From the NCBI RefSeq assembly GCF_021183625.1, contig NZ_CP089214.1, positions 1,488,001 to 1,552,000 on the forward strand: a stretch of DNA of 64,000 bases. Direction: 5' to 3'. The notes beneath the pieces were generated by a model. That model did not search any database, was not told the origin of the DNA, and saw only the letters and a program-made list of their open reading frames with translations. Every line of letters begins with the position of its first letter. Positions within the stretch are counted from its first letter, which is position 1. This document shows positions 26,922-35,338 of the stretch, in pieces. Source of the stretch: Nocardia asteroides (GTDB lineage: Bacteria; Actinomycetota; Actinomycetes; Mycobacteriales; Mycobacteriaceae). The position numbers and the translations under genes are program-made.

Positions 26922-27986
26922 GTGCGCGCCATCCGACTGCACGCCTTCGGCCCCGCCGAGAATCTGCGCCTCGACCGGGTCCCGGATCCGGAGCCCGGCC
27001 CCGGGCAGGTGCGGATCGCGGTCGCCGCGGCCGGGGTGCACCTGCTCGACACCGTGCTGCGGCAGGGGAAACCGGGGCCGATGCCCGCGCCGGAGCTGCC
27101 GACGATCCCCGGCCGCGAGGTGGCGGGGACCGTCGACGCGCTCGGCGCTGGGGTCGACCCGGACTGGCTGGGCGCCCCCGTCGTGGCGCACCTCGGCATG
27201 GCGCCCGGCGGGTACGCCGAACTGGCGGTGGTCGCGGCGGATCGGCTCCATCGGCTACCGGGGTTCCGGGCGAAGCCACCGCGCGACGCCGATCCCGTGA
27301 CAGAGCTATCGCACGGCGGCGAAGTCGCGACAGAGCAGCGGCCCGAAAGCGCCGATCCGGCCGAGGCGGTCGCGCTGATCGGCACGGGCCGGACCGCCGT
27401 CGGCATTTTGCAGTTCGCCACGCTCGCCCCGGGCACGGTCGTCCTGGTGACCTCGGCGGCGGGCGGGCTCGGCGTGCTGCTGGTGCAGGCGGCGAAGGCG
27501 GCGGGCGCCGAGGTGGTCGGGGTCGCGGGCGGTGCCGCGAAGGTGGAGCTGGTGCGCTCGCTCGGCGCCGACCACGCGGTGGACTACCTGGACGACCGGT
27601 GGGCCGATGTGGTTCGGGCCCGGCTCGGAAAGCCGGTGGACGTGCTGTTCGACGCGGTGGGCGGCCCGGTCGCCCGCGCCGCGCTGGAACTCCTCGGCCC
27701 AGGCGGAGCCCACGTGGTCTACGGCTGGTCCGCCGAACCCGATGCGGCCGGCCCGCCGGTCCTGCTCCCGCCCGGCGGCGACCGCACCTCGACCGTGGTG
27801 CTCGGCCCCGCCATGCTCGCCCCGGTCGGCGGCGACATCCGAGTCCTGGAAACCCGCGCCATCGACGCCTGGCGCGAAGGCCGCTGGAAGCCGCTCGTCC
27901 ACCGCTTCCCGCTGGCCGACGCGGCACAGGCGCACCGGGCGCTGGAAACCCGCGGCACCACCGGCAAGGTCGTCCTGATCCCCTGA
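26922..27986 (+). CDS. Zinc-less NADPH:quinone reductase-like MDR oxidoreductase
   Basis: 354 residues from GTG 26922 with AGGAG before it. GroES-like domain at the N-terminus (IPGREVAGTVDALGAG), then a Rossmann NADPH site VLVTSAAGGLGVLLVQAAKAAGAEVVG. Zinc ligands are absent, as in quinone oxidoreductases. Residues about 114-146 form an insertion not expected between the two domains (PPRDADPVTELSHGGEVAT). It follows tetR by 62 bases and may be regulated with it. Confidence 0.8.
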   Translation: MRAIRLHAFGPAENLRLDRVPDPEPGPGQVRIAVAAAGVHLLDTVLRQGKPGPMPAPELPTIPGREVAGTVDALGAGVDPDWLGAPVVAHLGMAPGGYAELAVVAADRLHRLPGFRAKPPRDADPVTELSHGGEVATEQRPESADPAEAVALIGTGRTAVGILQFATLAPGTVVLVTSAAGGLGVLLVQAAKAAGAEVVGVAGGAAKVELVRSLGADHAVDYLDDRWADVVRARLGKPVDVLFDAVGGPVARAALELLGPGGAHVVYGWSAEPDAAGPPVLLPPGGDRTSTVVLGPAMLAPVGGDIRVLETRAIDAWREGRWKPLVHRFPLADAAQAHRALETRGTTGKVVLIP

Positions 27987-28051
27987 GCAGCCGACGGCCG
28001 GACGGGCTCGGGCGGAAGGCCACGGATACCGCACGCCCTCGTGCGCGCGCC

Positions 28052-28080
28052 GGCCGCGGCGCTTCCGCTCGCGCGCGGCC
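28052..28080. terminator. Possible bidirectional hairpin between convergent genes
   Basis: GGCCGCG (28052-28058) pairs with CGCGGCC (28074-28080) in the gap between the quinone reductase and the O-methyltransferase. No U-tract; weak support. Confidence 0.3.
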
Positions 28081-28085
28081 TGCGC

Positions 28086-28754
28086 TCAGCCCCCGTTCAC
28101 CACGGCGTAGGCGAACCCGTCCCACCCCTTCGCCCCCACCGTCTGCACGATGGTCGCGTCCAGCGACGGCTCCGCGGCGAGCAGCTCGACCAGCTCCCGC
28201 CCCGCCTGCACGGCGGGATCATCGGAGTGCTCGTCGGCGAGCCCCCCGTTGCGCACCACATTGTCGACCACGATCGCCGACCCCGGCCGCGTCAACCGCA
28301 GCGCCCAGAGCACATAGTTCGAGTTGTTCACCTTGTCCGCGTCGATGAACACGAAGTCGAACGGCTCGGAATCCTCGTCGGCCAGCCCGGGCAGGTTGTC
28401 CAGCGCGGCGCCGACCCGGATGTCGACCCGGTCGGCGACCCCGGCCCGCTCCAGGTTCTCCCGCGCCACCGCGGCATGCTTCGGCTCGAACTCGAAAGTG
28501 ACCACCCGCCCCGATGGCCCGACCGCCCGGGCCAGCCACAGCGTGCTGTACCCGCCGAGCGTGCCGATCTCCAGCACCCGCCGCGCCCCCGCGGTGCGCG
28601 CGAGCAGGTGCAGGAACTTGGCCTGCGGCGGCGACACATCGATGGCGGGCAGCCCGGCGGCGGCGTTGGCGTCGAGCGCTGCCGCCCCCGCCCGGTCCCC
28701 CACCAGGCTGTCCACGATGTAGCGGTCCACCTCGGCCCATTGCGACGACGTCAT
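28086..28754 (-). CDS. SAM-dependent O-methyltransferase (family 3)
   Basis: 222 residues. SAM site VLEIGTLGGYSTLWLARA, the metal-binding FDFVFIDADK and VVDNVVRNGG motifs identify the cation-dependent catechol/caffeoyl-CoA-type O-methyltransferase family. It probably methylates a hydroxyl of a small aromatic compound. It starts 23 bases after ureC and reads in the same direction, so it may be co-transcribed with urease although unrelated in function. Confidence 0.85.
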   Translation of the reverse strand: MTSSQWAEVDRYIVDSLVGDRAGAAALDANAAAGLPAIDVSPPQAKFLHLLARTAGARRVLEIGTLGGYSTLWLARAVGPSGRVVTFEFEPKHAAVARENLERAGVADRVDIRVGAALDNLPGLADEDSEPFDFVFIDADKVNNSNYVLWALRLTRPGSAIVVDNVVRNGGLADEHSDDPAVQAGRELVELLAAEPSLDATIVQTVGAKGWDGFAYAVVNGG

Positions 28755-28777
28755 GGGGGTCAGTCTGCCACCGCGGC

Positions 28778-30499
28778 TCAGAACAGGAAGTAGCGCTGTG
28801 CCATCGGCAGTTCGGTGGCCGGTTCCTCGGCCCAGACCTCGCCGTCGATGCGCACGGTGAAGGTGTCCGGCTCGACCTCGATGTGCGGCATGGCGTCGTT
28901 GAGCGGCATGTCGGCCTTGCCGCGGCGGCGCACGTCGGCGGTGGGGACGAGCCTGCGCCGCACGTCGATCTTCCCCGCGAGCCCGGCGGTGATGGCGTGC
29001 TCGCTGACGAAGTGCAGCGAGGTGGCGGCGGCGACCGGCGGTGCCGCGCCGAACATGGGGCGCGGCAGCACCGGCTGCGGGGTCGGGATGGAGGCGTTGG
29101 CGTCACCCATGGCGGCCCAGGCGATCGCGCCGCCCTTGAGCACGGCGTGCGGCCGCACGCCGAAGAAGGCGGGCTCCCAGAGCACCAGGTCGGCCAGCTT
29201 GCCCACCTCGACCGAGCCGACCTCGTGGTCGAGGCCGTGCGCGACGGCCGGGCAGATCGTGTACTTGGCGATGTAGCGGCGCACCCGCAAGTTGTCGGCG
29301 GCGCCGTCGCCGGGCAGCGCGCCGCGGCGGCGCTTCATGACGTGCGCGGTCTGCCAGGTGCGCATGACCACCTCGCCGATCCGCCCCATGGCCTGCGAGT
29401 CGCTGCCGATCATGGAGATGGCGCCGAGGTCGTGCAGCAGGTCCTCGGCGGCGATGGTGGACGGCCGGATCCGGCTCTCCGCGAAGGCCAGGTCCTCCGG
29501 GATGGACGGGCTCAGGTGGTGGCACACCATGAGCATGTCCAGGTGTTCGTCCAGGGTGTTGACGGTGTGCGGGCGGGTGGGGTTGGTGGAGCTTGGCAGC
29601 ACGTTCGGGTGCGAGGCGACGGTGATGATGTCCGGCGCGTGCCCGCCGCCCGCGCCCTCGGTGTGGTAGGCGTGGATGCCGCGCCCGGCGATGGCGGCCA
29701 GCGTGTCCTCGACGAACCCGGCCTCGTTCAGGGTGTCCGAGTGCAGCGCGACCTGCGCCCCCGAGGCGTCGGCGACGCGCAGGCAGGCGTCGATGGCGGC
29801 CGGGGTGGAGCCCCAGTCCTCGTGCAGCTTGAAGCCGGCCGCCCCGGCGCGCAGCTGCTCCCACATGGCCTCGGCGCTCACCGTGTTGCCCTTGCCGAGC
29901 AGCACGACGTTCACCGGCCAGGAGTCGGTGGCCTCCAGCATCCGGGCCAGGTGCCAGGCGCCCGGGGTGACGGTGGTGGCCTTGCTGCCCTCGGCCGGGC
30001 CGGTGCCGCCGCCGATCAGCGTGGTGATGCCGCCGCCGAGCGCCTCCGGCAGCAGCTGCGGACAGATGAAGTGGACGTGGCAGTCGATGGCGCCCGCGGT
30101 GAGGATGCGGCCGTTGCCCGCGATGATCTCGGTGCTCGGCCCGACCACCAGGTCCGGGTGCACGCCGCTCATGGTGTCCGGGTTGCCCGCCTTGCCGAGC
30201 GCGACGATCCGGCCGTCCGTGATCCCGACGTCGGCCTTGACGATGCCCCAGTGGTCCACCACGACGACACCGGTGATCACGGTGTCCGGCGCGCCGTCGG
30301 CGCGGGTGGCGCGCGACTGCCCCATGGACTCGCGCAGCACCTTGCCGCCGCCGAAGACCGCCTCGTCGCCGGCCCGGCCGGGGCCGCCGCTCAGGTCGTC
30401 GGTGATCTCGATGAGCAGGTCGGTGTCGGCGAGCCGGATGCGGTCGCCGGTGGTGGGGCCGAAGAGCTGCGCGTAGCGCTCGCGGCTGAGTTCGCTCAT
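28778..30499 (-). CDS. ureC: Urease subunit alpha
   Basis: 573 residues. The nickel ligands His141 and His143 ([12 protein letters not shown]), the carbamylated Lys224 (GFKLHEDWG) and the active-site flap [13 protein letters not shown] are all present, so it should be an active nickel amidohydrolase that splits urea to ammonia and carbamate. Start overlaps the ureB stop by four bases. The accessory genes that normally follow are 7 kb away. Confidence 0.98.
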   Translation of the reverse strand: MSELSRERYAQLFGPTTGDRIRLADTDLLIEITDDLSGGPGRAGDEAVFGGGKVLRESMGQSRATRADGAPDTVITGVVVVDHWGIVKADVGITDGRIVALGKAGNPDTMSGVHPDLVVGPSTEIIAGNGRILTAGAIDCHVHFICPQLLPEALGGGITTLIGGGTGPAEGSKATTVTPGAWHLARMLEATDSWPVNVVLLGKGNTVSAEAMWEQLRAGAAGFKLHEDWGSTPAAIDACLRVADASGAQVALHSDTLNEAGFVEDTLAAIAGRGIHAYHTEGAGGGHAPDIITVASHPNVLPSSTNPTRPHTVNTLDEHLDMLMVCHHLSPSIPEDLAFAESRIRPSTIAAEDLLHDLGAISMIGSDSQAMGRIGEVVMRTWQTAHVMKRRRGALPGDGAADNLRVRRYIAKYTICPAVAHGLDHEVGSVEVGKLADLVLWEPAFFGVRPHAVLKGGAIAWAAMGDANASIPTPQPVLPRPMFGAAPPVAAATSLHFVSEHAITAGLAGKIDVRRRLVPTADVRRRGKADMPLNDAMPHIEVEPDTFTVRIDGEVWAEEPATELPMAQRYFLF

Positions 30500-30822
30500 C
30501 GGGGGCCGTCCAGGGGTCCGGGGGGATTCAGGCCGATGCCGTACACCTCGCGGGTGCCGCCGAGCGGAACCAGCGAGACCCGCTGCGGCAGCCCGGGTTC
30601 GAAGCGGACGGCGGTGCCGGCCGGGATGTCGAGGCGGTGCCCGTGCGCGGCTGCGCGGTCGAACTCCAGCGCGGCGTTGGCCTGCGGGAAGTGCACGTGG
30701 CTGCCGACCTGGACCGGGCGGTCGCCCGCGTTCAGCACGGAGAGCTCGATGCGCGGGGCGCCTGCGTTCAGCTCGATGCTGCCGTCGGCGCAGAAGTACT
30801 CGCCGGGGATCACGCCGCTCAT
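30496..30822 (-). CDS. ureB: Urease subunit beta
   Basis: 108 residues with the conserved core [19 protein letters not shown] and [19 protein letters not shown]. Small structural subunit of the (ABC)3 urease complex. Overlaps ureA and ureC by ATGA junctions, hence translational coupling. Confidence 0.97.
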   Translation of the reverse strand: MSGVIPGEYFCADGSIELNAGAPRIELSVLNAGDRPVQVGSHVHFPQANAALEFDRAAAHGHRLDIPAGTAVRFEPGLPQRVSLVPLGGTREVYGIGLNPPGPLDGPR

Positions 30823-31121
30823 CCGATCGGCCGGTGCACGGTGACCAGCTTGGTGCCGTCCGGGAAGGTGGCCTCCACCTGGACGTCGTGGATCATCTCC
30901 GGCACGCCGTCCATGACGTCGGCGCGGCCGAGCACGGTGCGGCCCGAGGACATCAGCTCGGCGACGGTGCGGCCGTCGCGGGCGCCCTCCAGCACGTGGT
31001 CGGAGATCAGCGCGATCGCCTCCGGGTGGTTGAGCCGGAGCCCGCGGGCCTGCCTGCGGCGGGCCAGCTCGGCCGCGTAGCTCAGCAGCAGCCGCTCCTG
31101 CTCGTGCGGCGACAGACGCAT
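30819..31121 (-). CDS. ureA: Urease subunit gamma
   Basis: 100 residues from ATG 31121, preceded by CAGGAG; a frame 12 codons longer exists but lacks a ribosome site and exceeds the family length. Sequence begins [20 protein letters not shown] as in all UreA. First structural gene of ureABC; the thioesterase gene lies about 70 bases upstream. Confidence 0.97.
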   Translation of the reverse strand: MRLSPHEQERLLLSYAAELARRRQARGLRLNHPEAIALISDHVLEGARDGRTVAELMSSGRTVLGRADVMDGVPEMIHDVQVEATFPDGTKLVTVHRPIG

Positions 31122-31191
31122 CGGGGCTCCTGACCGGTCGGGTGCGTGAACGGTCATTCTGGCACGGCCGAACCCCGGCCGCCCGGCAAGC

Positions 31192-31626
31192 TCAGCCGGC
31201 CAGGTTCTGCAGCCTGACCTGCCCGCGCGCGACCACCCGGTCCTGCTCGTCGGTGATCACCACCACCCACAGCTGCTGCGAGCGGCCGCGGTGAATCGGC
31301 GTCGCCTCGCCGCGCAGCAGCCCCTCGCGCACCGCGCGCAGGAAGTCGGTGTTGTTGTTCACCCCGACGACGGTGCCGCGCTCCCCGAACCAGACCCCGC
31401 CCGCGACGCTGGCGAGCGTCTCCACCACGGTGCAGTAGACGCCGCCGTTCTGGATCCCGGCCGGCTGGTGCAGGTTCGGGGTGACGCTCCACTCGGCGCG
31501 CACCCGGTCCGGCGTGATCTCGGTGTAGCGCAAGCCGATGAAGTCGGTGAAGTACCCCCTGTCGGCCTCGTTCATCGCCTCCGGGGTCAGGTCGGCCAGG
31601 GAGAAGCCGGTGTCAGATGCGCTCAT
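31192..31626 (-). CDS. Hotdog-fold PaaI-type thioesterase (Rv1847-like)
   Basis: 144 residues, ATG with AAAGGTGG upstream. The hotdog signature [20 protein letters not shown] includes the catalytic-loop Gly-Gly region of PaaI/YbdB thioesterases, which hydrolyse acyl-CoA thioesters. In M. tuberculosis the homologous gene Rv1847 likewise precedes ureA. The iron-box promoter lies 53-71 bases upstream, so iron may influence this gene and perhaps urease. Confidence 0.8.
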   Translation of the reverse strand: MSASDTGFSLADLTPEAMNEADRGYFTDFIGLRYTEITPDRVRAEWSVTPNLHQPAGIQNGGVYCTVVETLASVAGGVWFGERGTVVGVNNNTDFLRAVREGLLRGEATPIHRGRSQQLWVVVITDEQDRVVARGQVRLQNLAG

Positions 31627-31670
31627 GGGTCCACCTTTACACCACCGCCGGACCGCGCCGAACGAAGGTC

Positions 31671-31700
31671 TTGCAGACTTAGGTAAGCCTGCCCTATAGT
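31671..31700 (+). promoter_or_regulatory. Promoter with overlapping IdeR/DtxR-like iron box
   Basis: The 19-base TTAGGTAAGCCTGCCCTAT (31679-31697) matches the IdeR consensus at about 15 of 19 positions. It lies between TTGCAG (31671-31676) and a perfect -10 TATAGT (31695-31700), spacing 18, on the plus strand. Fe-bound IdeR would block this promoter. The same box could also repress the divergent thioesterase gene. Confidence 0.7.
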
Positions 31701-31705
31701 CATAA

Positions 31706-31812
31706 CCGGCGCTCGGATCGAGTGCAGAAGGATCCGGTGAGTCCCGAGGGCTGCGGTGACCCCGATCCGGTGCGGCGGGCTTCGTTTCGACGAAGCCCGC
31801 CGCCCCCTTCTT
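31706..31812 (+). ncRNA. Candidate iron-responsive small RNA
   Basis: Predicted start about 7 bases after TATAGT; predicted end at the pyrimidine run after the 14-bp hairpin, about 100-107 nt. The RNA has a 5' hairpin (31709-31715 with 31719-31725, loop GAT), a central GGATC/GATCC pairing (31730-31734 with 31764-31768) and the terminal hairpin. No convincing coding frame fits on this strand. Mycobacterial MrsI, an IdeR-controlled sRNA, comes from the same intergenic neighbourhood (between blaI and Rv1847), though I cannot confirm that strand and sequence agree. Confidence 0.45.
31772..31803. terminator. Strong hairpin terminator, possibly bidirectional
   Basis: A 14-bp perfect stem GCGGCGGGCTTCGT / ACGAAGCCCGCCGC closed by a TTCG tetraloop, followed on the plus strand by CCCCTTCTTCT. 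On the minus strand it begins 10 bases after the stop of the 33-codon ORF, so it can end both the sRNA and the flavin-monooxygenase operon. Confidence 0.8.
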
Positions 31813-31813
31813 C

Positions 31814-31915
31814 TCAGAAGTGGCCGGCCACCGGCAGCGGCTCCCCGTTCACCCGCAGATTCCCCAGCGCCCGCGCCTTGTACGCGGCCGGGTTGTGCGA
31901 GAAGAGCGTGCTCAC
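31814..31915 (-). CDS. 33-residue ORF coupled to the aldo-keto reductase gene
   Basis: GTG start overlaps the TGA of the preceding reductase (GTGA, as at other junctions of this operon), and the frame stops 10 bases before the terminator hairpin. All but one or two of the codons end in G or C, as in real genes here. The product starts [20 protein letters not shown] and ends GHF; no signal or membrane part. I do not recognise it. It could be a true small protein or the remaining end of a deleted gene. Confidence 0.45.
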   Translation of the reverse strand: MSTLFSHNPAAYKARALGNLRVNGEPLPVAGHF

Positions 31916-32949
31916 GCGGCGCTCCGGCGCAGCGCGGGGTCGGCGAGCGCGGGGGCGATGATGCCGGTGTCGCGCTCGTGGAAAATGGTTCCCGGCGCGA
32001 CGATCTCGTCGATCCGGTCCAGGATGTCGTCGCTCAGCACCGTGTCCGCGGCGGCCAGGTAGCCGTCCAGGTGCTCGCCGGTGCGCGGGCCGATGATTGT
32101 GGCGCTGATGTCCGGGTGCGCCAGCACGAAGCCGACCGCCAGCTGCACCAGCGTCAGCCCGGCCTCCTCGGCCAGCGCCGCGAGCGCGTCCGCGGCGGCG
32201 AGCTTGGCGGCATTGGCCGGGTTGTCCACGTCGAAGCGGCCGGGGATGAGGTCGGCGCGGTGCGAGTCCGGCTGCGCCGCGCCGACCCGGTACTTCCCGG
32301 AGAGCCAGCCCGCGGCGAGCGGGCCGTAGGAGAGCACGCCGAGCCCGTACTTCCCGGCGATCGGCAGCGTCTCCCGCTCGATCCCGCGCACCAGCAGCGA
32401 GTACGGAACCTGTTCCGAGGCCGGGCGGTTCAGCTTGCGCCGGTCCGCGATCCACTGCGCCTCGAGCAGCTCGCCCGGCGAGTACACCGAGGTGCCGTAG
32501 TAGCGGATCTTGCCCGCGCGCACCAGGTCGTCCAGGGCGCCGACGGTCTCCTCGAGATCGGTCACCCGTTCCGGGCGGTGCACCTGGTAGAGGTCGATGT
32601 GGTCGGTGTGCAACCGGCGCAGGCTCTCCTCGACCGCGCGGGCGATCCAGCGCCGGGAGTTGCCGCGGTGCGTGGGGTCCTCGTCGACGGCGTTGTGGAA
32701 CTTGGTGGCCAGCACGATGTCGTCGCGGCGGCCCCGCAGCGCCTTGCCGACGATGACCTCGGACTCGCCGCGCGAGTAGGTGTCGGCGGTGTCCACGATG
32801 TTGATCCCGGCGTCCAGCGCGCGGTGGATGATCGCGATGGAGTCCTCGTGGCTGTTGTTGCCGCGCGGGCCGAAGTTCATGGTGCCCAGTGCGTACGGGC
32901 TGACCTCGACGCCGGTGCGGCCGAGGGTGCGGAGGTCGTTCAGGCTCAT
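31912..32949 (-). CDS. Aldo-keto reductase (first of two)
   Basis: 345 residues. AKR catalytic tetrad positions are visible: Asp/Tyr in [13 protein letters not shown], Lys in LATKFHN and His in [13 protein letters not shown] end motif [10 protein letters not shown]. The TIM-barrel should reduce a carbonyl with NADPH. It is similar along its length to the next gene, an old tandem duplication. Start overlaps the stop of that gene by ATGA. Confidence 0.85.
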   Translation of the reverse strand: MSLNDLRTLGRTGVEVSPYALGTMNFGPRGNNSHEDSIAIIHRALDAGINIVDTADTYSRGESEVIVGKALRGRRDDIVLATKFHNAVDEDPTHRGNSRRWIARAVEESLRRLHTDHIDLYQVHRPERVTDLEETVGALDDLVRAGKIRYYGTSVYSPGELLEAQWIADRRKLNRPASEQVPYSLLVRGIERETLPIAGKYGLGVLSYGPLAAGWLSGKYRVGAAQPDSHRADLIPGRFDVDNPANAAKLAAADALAALAEEAGLTLVQLAVGFVLAHPDISATIIGPRTGEHLDGYLAAADTVLSDDILDRIDEIVAPGTIFHERDTGIIAPALADPALRRSAA

Positions 32950-33995
32950 CGGCGGGCTCCCATGGTGCTGCGGGTGCCGCGACGGGTCACCGCATCGGTG
33001 AGCGAGGGCGGCAGGTAGCCCTCGTCGGCGGGGCTGAGGGTGGTGCCGGGGGCGACGATGGCGTCGATCCGGTCGAGCAGCTCAACGTCGAGCCGGACGT
33101 CGACAGCGCCGAGCTGGCCGAGCAGGTGCTCCTCGGTGCGCGGGCCGATGATCACGCTGCTCACCGCCGGGTGCTGCAGCACGAAGGCGAGCGCCAGGTG
33201 CACCAGGGTGAGCCCGGCGTCGTCGGCGAGCTTGGCCAGCTCCTCGGCGGCGGCGCGCTTGCGCTGGTTGGCGACGAGCTCCGGGTCGTGCCGGTGCGGC
33301 TGGCGGTGCAGCCGGGTCGAATCCGGCGCGGTCTCACCCGCTCGATAGCGCCCGGAGAGCCAGCCGCCTGCCAGCGGGCTCCAGGTGAGCACGCCGAGGC
33401 CGTACTTCTGCGCGATCGGCAACGTGCCCTTCTCCGCGCCCCGGGCCAGGATGGAGTACGGCGGCTGCTCGCTCACCGGGGCGTGCAGGTTGCGGTCCTG
33501 CGCCACCCACTGCGCCTCGACCAGCTGGTGCGGCTCGAAGGTCGTCGTCCCGGAGTAGCGGATCTTGCCCGCGCGCACCAGGTCGTCGAGGGCGCGCAGC
33601 GTCTCCTCCAGCGGCACCGCCGGGTCGGGGCGGTGCACCTGGTAGAGGTCGAGGTGGTCGGTCCGCAACCGGCGCAGGCTGTCCTCCACGGCACGGATGA
33701 TCCAGCGCCTGGAGTTGCCCCTGGTGTTCGGGTCGGTGCCGATCTGGCCGTGGAACTTGCTGGCCAGCACCACCTCGTCCCGGCGGCCGAGCAGCGCCTT
33801 TCCGACGATCTCCTCGTTCTCGCCCTGCGAGTAGACGTCGGCGGTGTCGACGACGTTGATGCCGGAATCGAGTGCCCTGTGCACGATCCGGATCGCCTCG
33901 TCGTGGTCCTTGTTCGCCCAGGCGCCGAAGTTCATGGCGCCGAGTGTGAGCGGGCTGACCAGCACTCCGGTGCGGCCGAGGTAGCGGTGGGTCAT
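32946..33995 (-). CDS. Aldo-keto reductase (second of two)
   Basis: 349 residues, ATG with GGAAGGTG upstream. Tetrad motifs [20 protein letters not shown] and LYQVHRPD, with cofactor motif [11 protein letters not shown]. It differs from its neighbour mainly around residues 225-245 ([10 protein letters not shown]). Three bases separate it from the flavin monooxygenase gene before it; carbonyl products of those oxygenases are plausible substrates. Confidence 0.85.
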   Translation of the reverse strand: MTHRYLGRTGVLVSPLTLGAMNFGAWANKDHDEAIRIVHRALDSGINVVDTADVYSQGENEEIVGKALLGRRDEVVLASKFHGQIGTDPNTRGNSRRWIIRAVEDSLRRLRTDHLDLYQVHRPDPAVPLEETLRALDDLVRAGKIRYSGTTTFEPHQLVEAQWVAQDRNLHAPVSEQPPYSILARGAEKGTLPIAQKYGLGVLTWSPLAGGWLSGRYRAGETAPDSTRLHRQPHRHDPELVANQRKRAAAEELAKLADDAGLTLVHLALAFVLQHPAVSSVIIGPRTEEHLLGQLGAVDVRLDVELLDRIDAIVAPGTTLSPADEGYLPPSLTDAVTRRGTRSTMGARR

Positions 33996-33998
33996 GGA

Positions 33999-35336
33999 TC
34001 ACCTTCCGATCGGGGAAACGGTCCGGTACGAGTTCGCGGGCACCGGCAGGCCGAGGTGCTCGCGGAGCGTGGCGCCCTCGTAGCCGCGCCGGAAGAGGCC
34101 GCGGCGGCGCAGCTCGGGCACCACCTCGTCGACGAAGTCGGCCAGCGAGGCGGGGAGGACGGCGGGGATGACGGTGAAGCCGTCGATGCCGCCGTTGCGG
34201 AACCACAGCTCGATGTGGTCGGCGACGGTCTTCGGGGTGCCGATCACCACGCGGTGCCCGCCGAGGACGTGGGTGAGCAGTTCGCGCACGGTGTATCCGG
34301 TCTCGGCGGCGTAGCGGGTGAGCGCGGTGAAGAAGCCCTCCGGGCCGACCCTGGTCGCGGGCAGCACGGTGTAGCGCTCGGGGAGCGGGGCGTCCAGCTC
34401 GAGCTCGGCATCCGGGTAGCCGAGCCACTGGGCCAGCGTGCGCACCGGCGTGCTGTCCGGGTGCAGCCGGTTCTGCAGCGCGTCGAAGCGGCCGCGCGCC
34501 TCGGCCTCGGTGGAGCCGACGACCGGGACCAGCCCGGGCAGGATCCGGAGCGCCTCCGGGGTACGGCCGTGCGCGGCGGCCGCGGCGCGCAGCTCGGCGC
34601 TGAACTCGCGCACACCGGAGAGGCTCAGCTGGCTGGTGTAGATCACCTCGGCGTGCGCGGCGGCGAAGGCGCGGCCCTGCGGGGAGGCGCCCGCCTGCAC
34701 CAGCACCGGGCGGCCCTGGGGTGAGCGGACGACGTTCAGCGGGCCCGCCACGGAGTAGAACTCGCCGACGTGGTTCAGCGCGTGCACCTTCGCCGGGTCG
34801 GCGAAGACGCCGGATTCCTGGTCGCCGACGACCGCGTCCTCCTCCCAGCTGTCCCACAGCCCGGTGACGACGCCGAGGTACTCCGCCGCGCGGCGGTACC
34901 GCTCGTCGCGGTCCGGCAGTTCGCGGAGCCCGAAGTTGGCGGCGGCGCGCGGCTCGAAGGTGGTGACGGCGTTCCAGCCCGCCCGGCCGTGGCTCGCGTG
35001 GTCCAGCGAGAGGATGCGGCGGGCCAGGTTGTACGGGCGATTCAGGGTGGTGCTCGCGGTGGGGACCAGGCCGATGCGCTCGGTGCTCACCGCGAGCGCG
35101 GCGGTGACCAGCACGGGGTCCAGGGTGGCGGCCGGGCCGCGGGCGATGCCGGGCTGCTGCACCGGGATGTCCGGGAGCAGCAGGCCGTCGAGCGCGCCGC
35201 GCTCGGCGACCTCCGCGACCCGCCGGTAGTGCGCGAGGTCGATGAAGGCGTCCGGGGCGAGCGCCGGGTCCAGCCAGGCGGCCGGGTGGTAGCCGGCGCT
35301 GCCGACGTTCACGAAGAACGAGAGGGTGCGTGCCAT
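33999..35336 (-). CDS. LLM-class FMN-dependent monooxygenase (NtaA/SnaA/DszA family), copy 1
   Basis: 445 residues. Family patterns: FVNVGSAGYHPAAW, LDPVLVTAALAVSTERIGLVPT, GRAGWNAVTT, RSPQGRPVLVQAGASPQGR, and the end EHLGLPVPANSYR. These TIM-barrel enzymes use FMNH2 from a reductase to oxygenate C-S, C-N or similar substrates (sulfones, nitrilotriacetate, siderophore-like compounds). Substrate not predictable. Fourth gene of the operon, 2 bases after copy 2. Confidence 0.88.
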   Translation of the reverse strand: MARTLSFFVNVGSAGYHPAAWLDPALAPDAFIDLAHYRRVAEVAERGALDGLLLPDIPVQQPGIARGPAATLDPVLVTAALAVSTERIGLVPTASTTLNRPYNLARRILSLDHASHGRAGWNAVTTFEPRAAANFGLRELPDRDERYRRAAEYLGVVTGLWDSWEEDAVVGDQESGVFADPAKVHALNHVGEFYSVAGPLNVVRSPQGRPVLVQAGASPQGRAFAAAHAEVIYTSQLSLSGVREFSAELRAAAAAHGRTPEALRILPGLVPVVGSTEAEARGRFDALQNRLHPDSTPVRTLAQWLGYPDAELELDAPLPERYTVLPATRVGPEGFFTALTRYAAETGYTVRELLTHVLGGHRVVIGTPKTVADHIELWFRNGGIDGFTVIPAVLPASLADFVDEVVPELRRRGLFRRGYEGATLREHLGLPVPANSYRTVSPIGR

Positions 35337-35338
35337 GG

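Noticed and set aside
26110..28125. Minus-strand frame continuing upstream of the MFS gene for about 670 codons
   Set aside because: Arg/Pro/Gly-rich shadow of the tetR and quinone reductase genes; the MFS start at 26109 fits family length and promoter.
31706..31803. Metabolite riboswitch (cobalamin, FMN, SAH, SAM classes considered)
   Set aside because: The consensus cores of these classes are not matched; some short words are similar but the pairing scheme is not.
31722..31961. 79-codon plus-strand frame after the iron-box promoter
   Set aside because: Starts within the predicted RNA but runs through the terminator hairpin and has Arg/Ser/Pro-rich shadow composition; no ribosome site.
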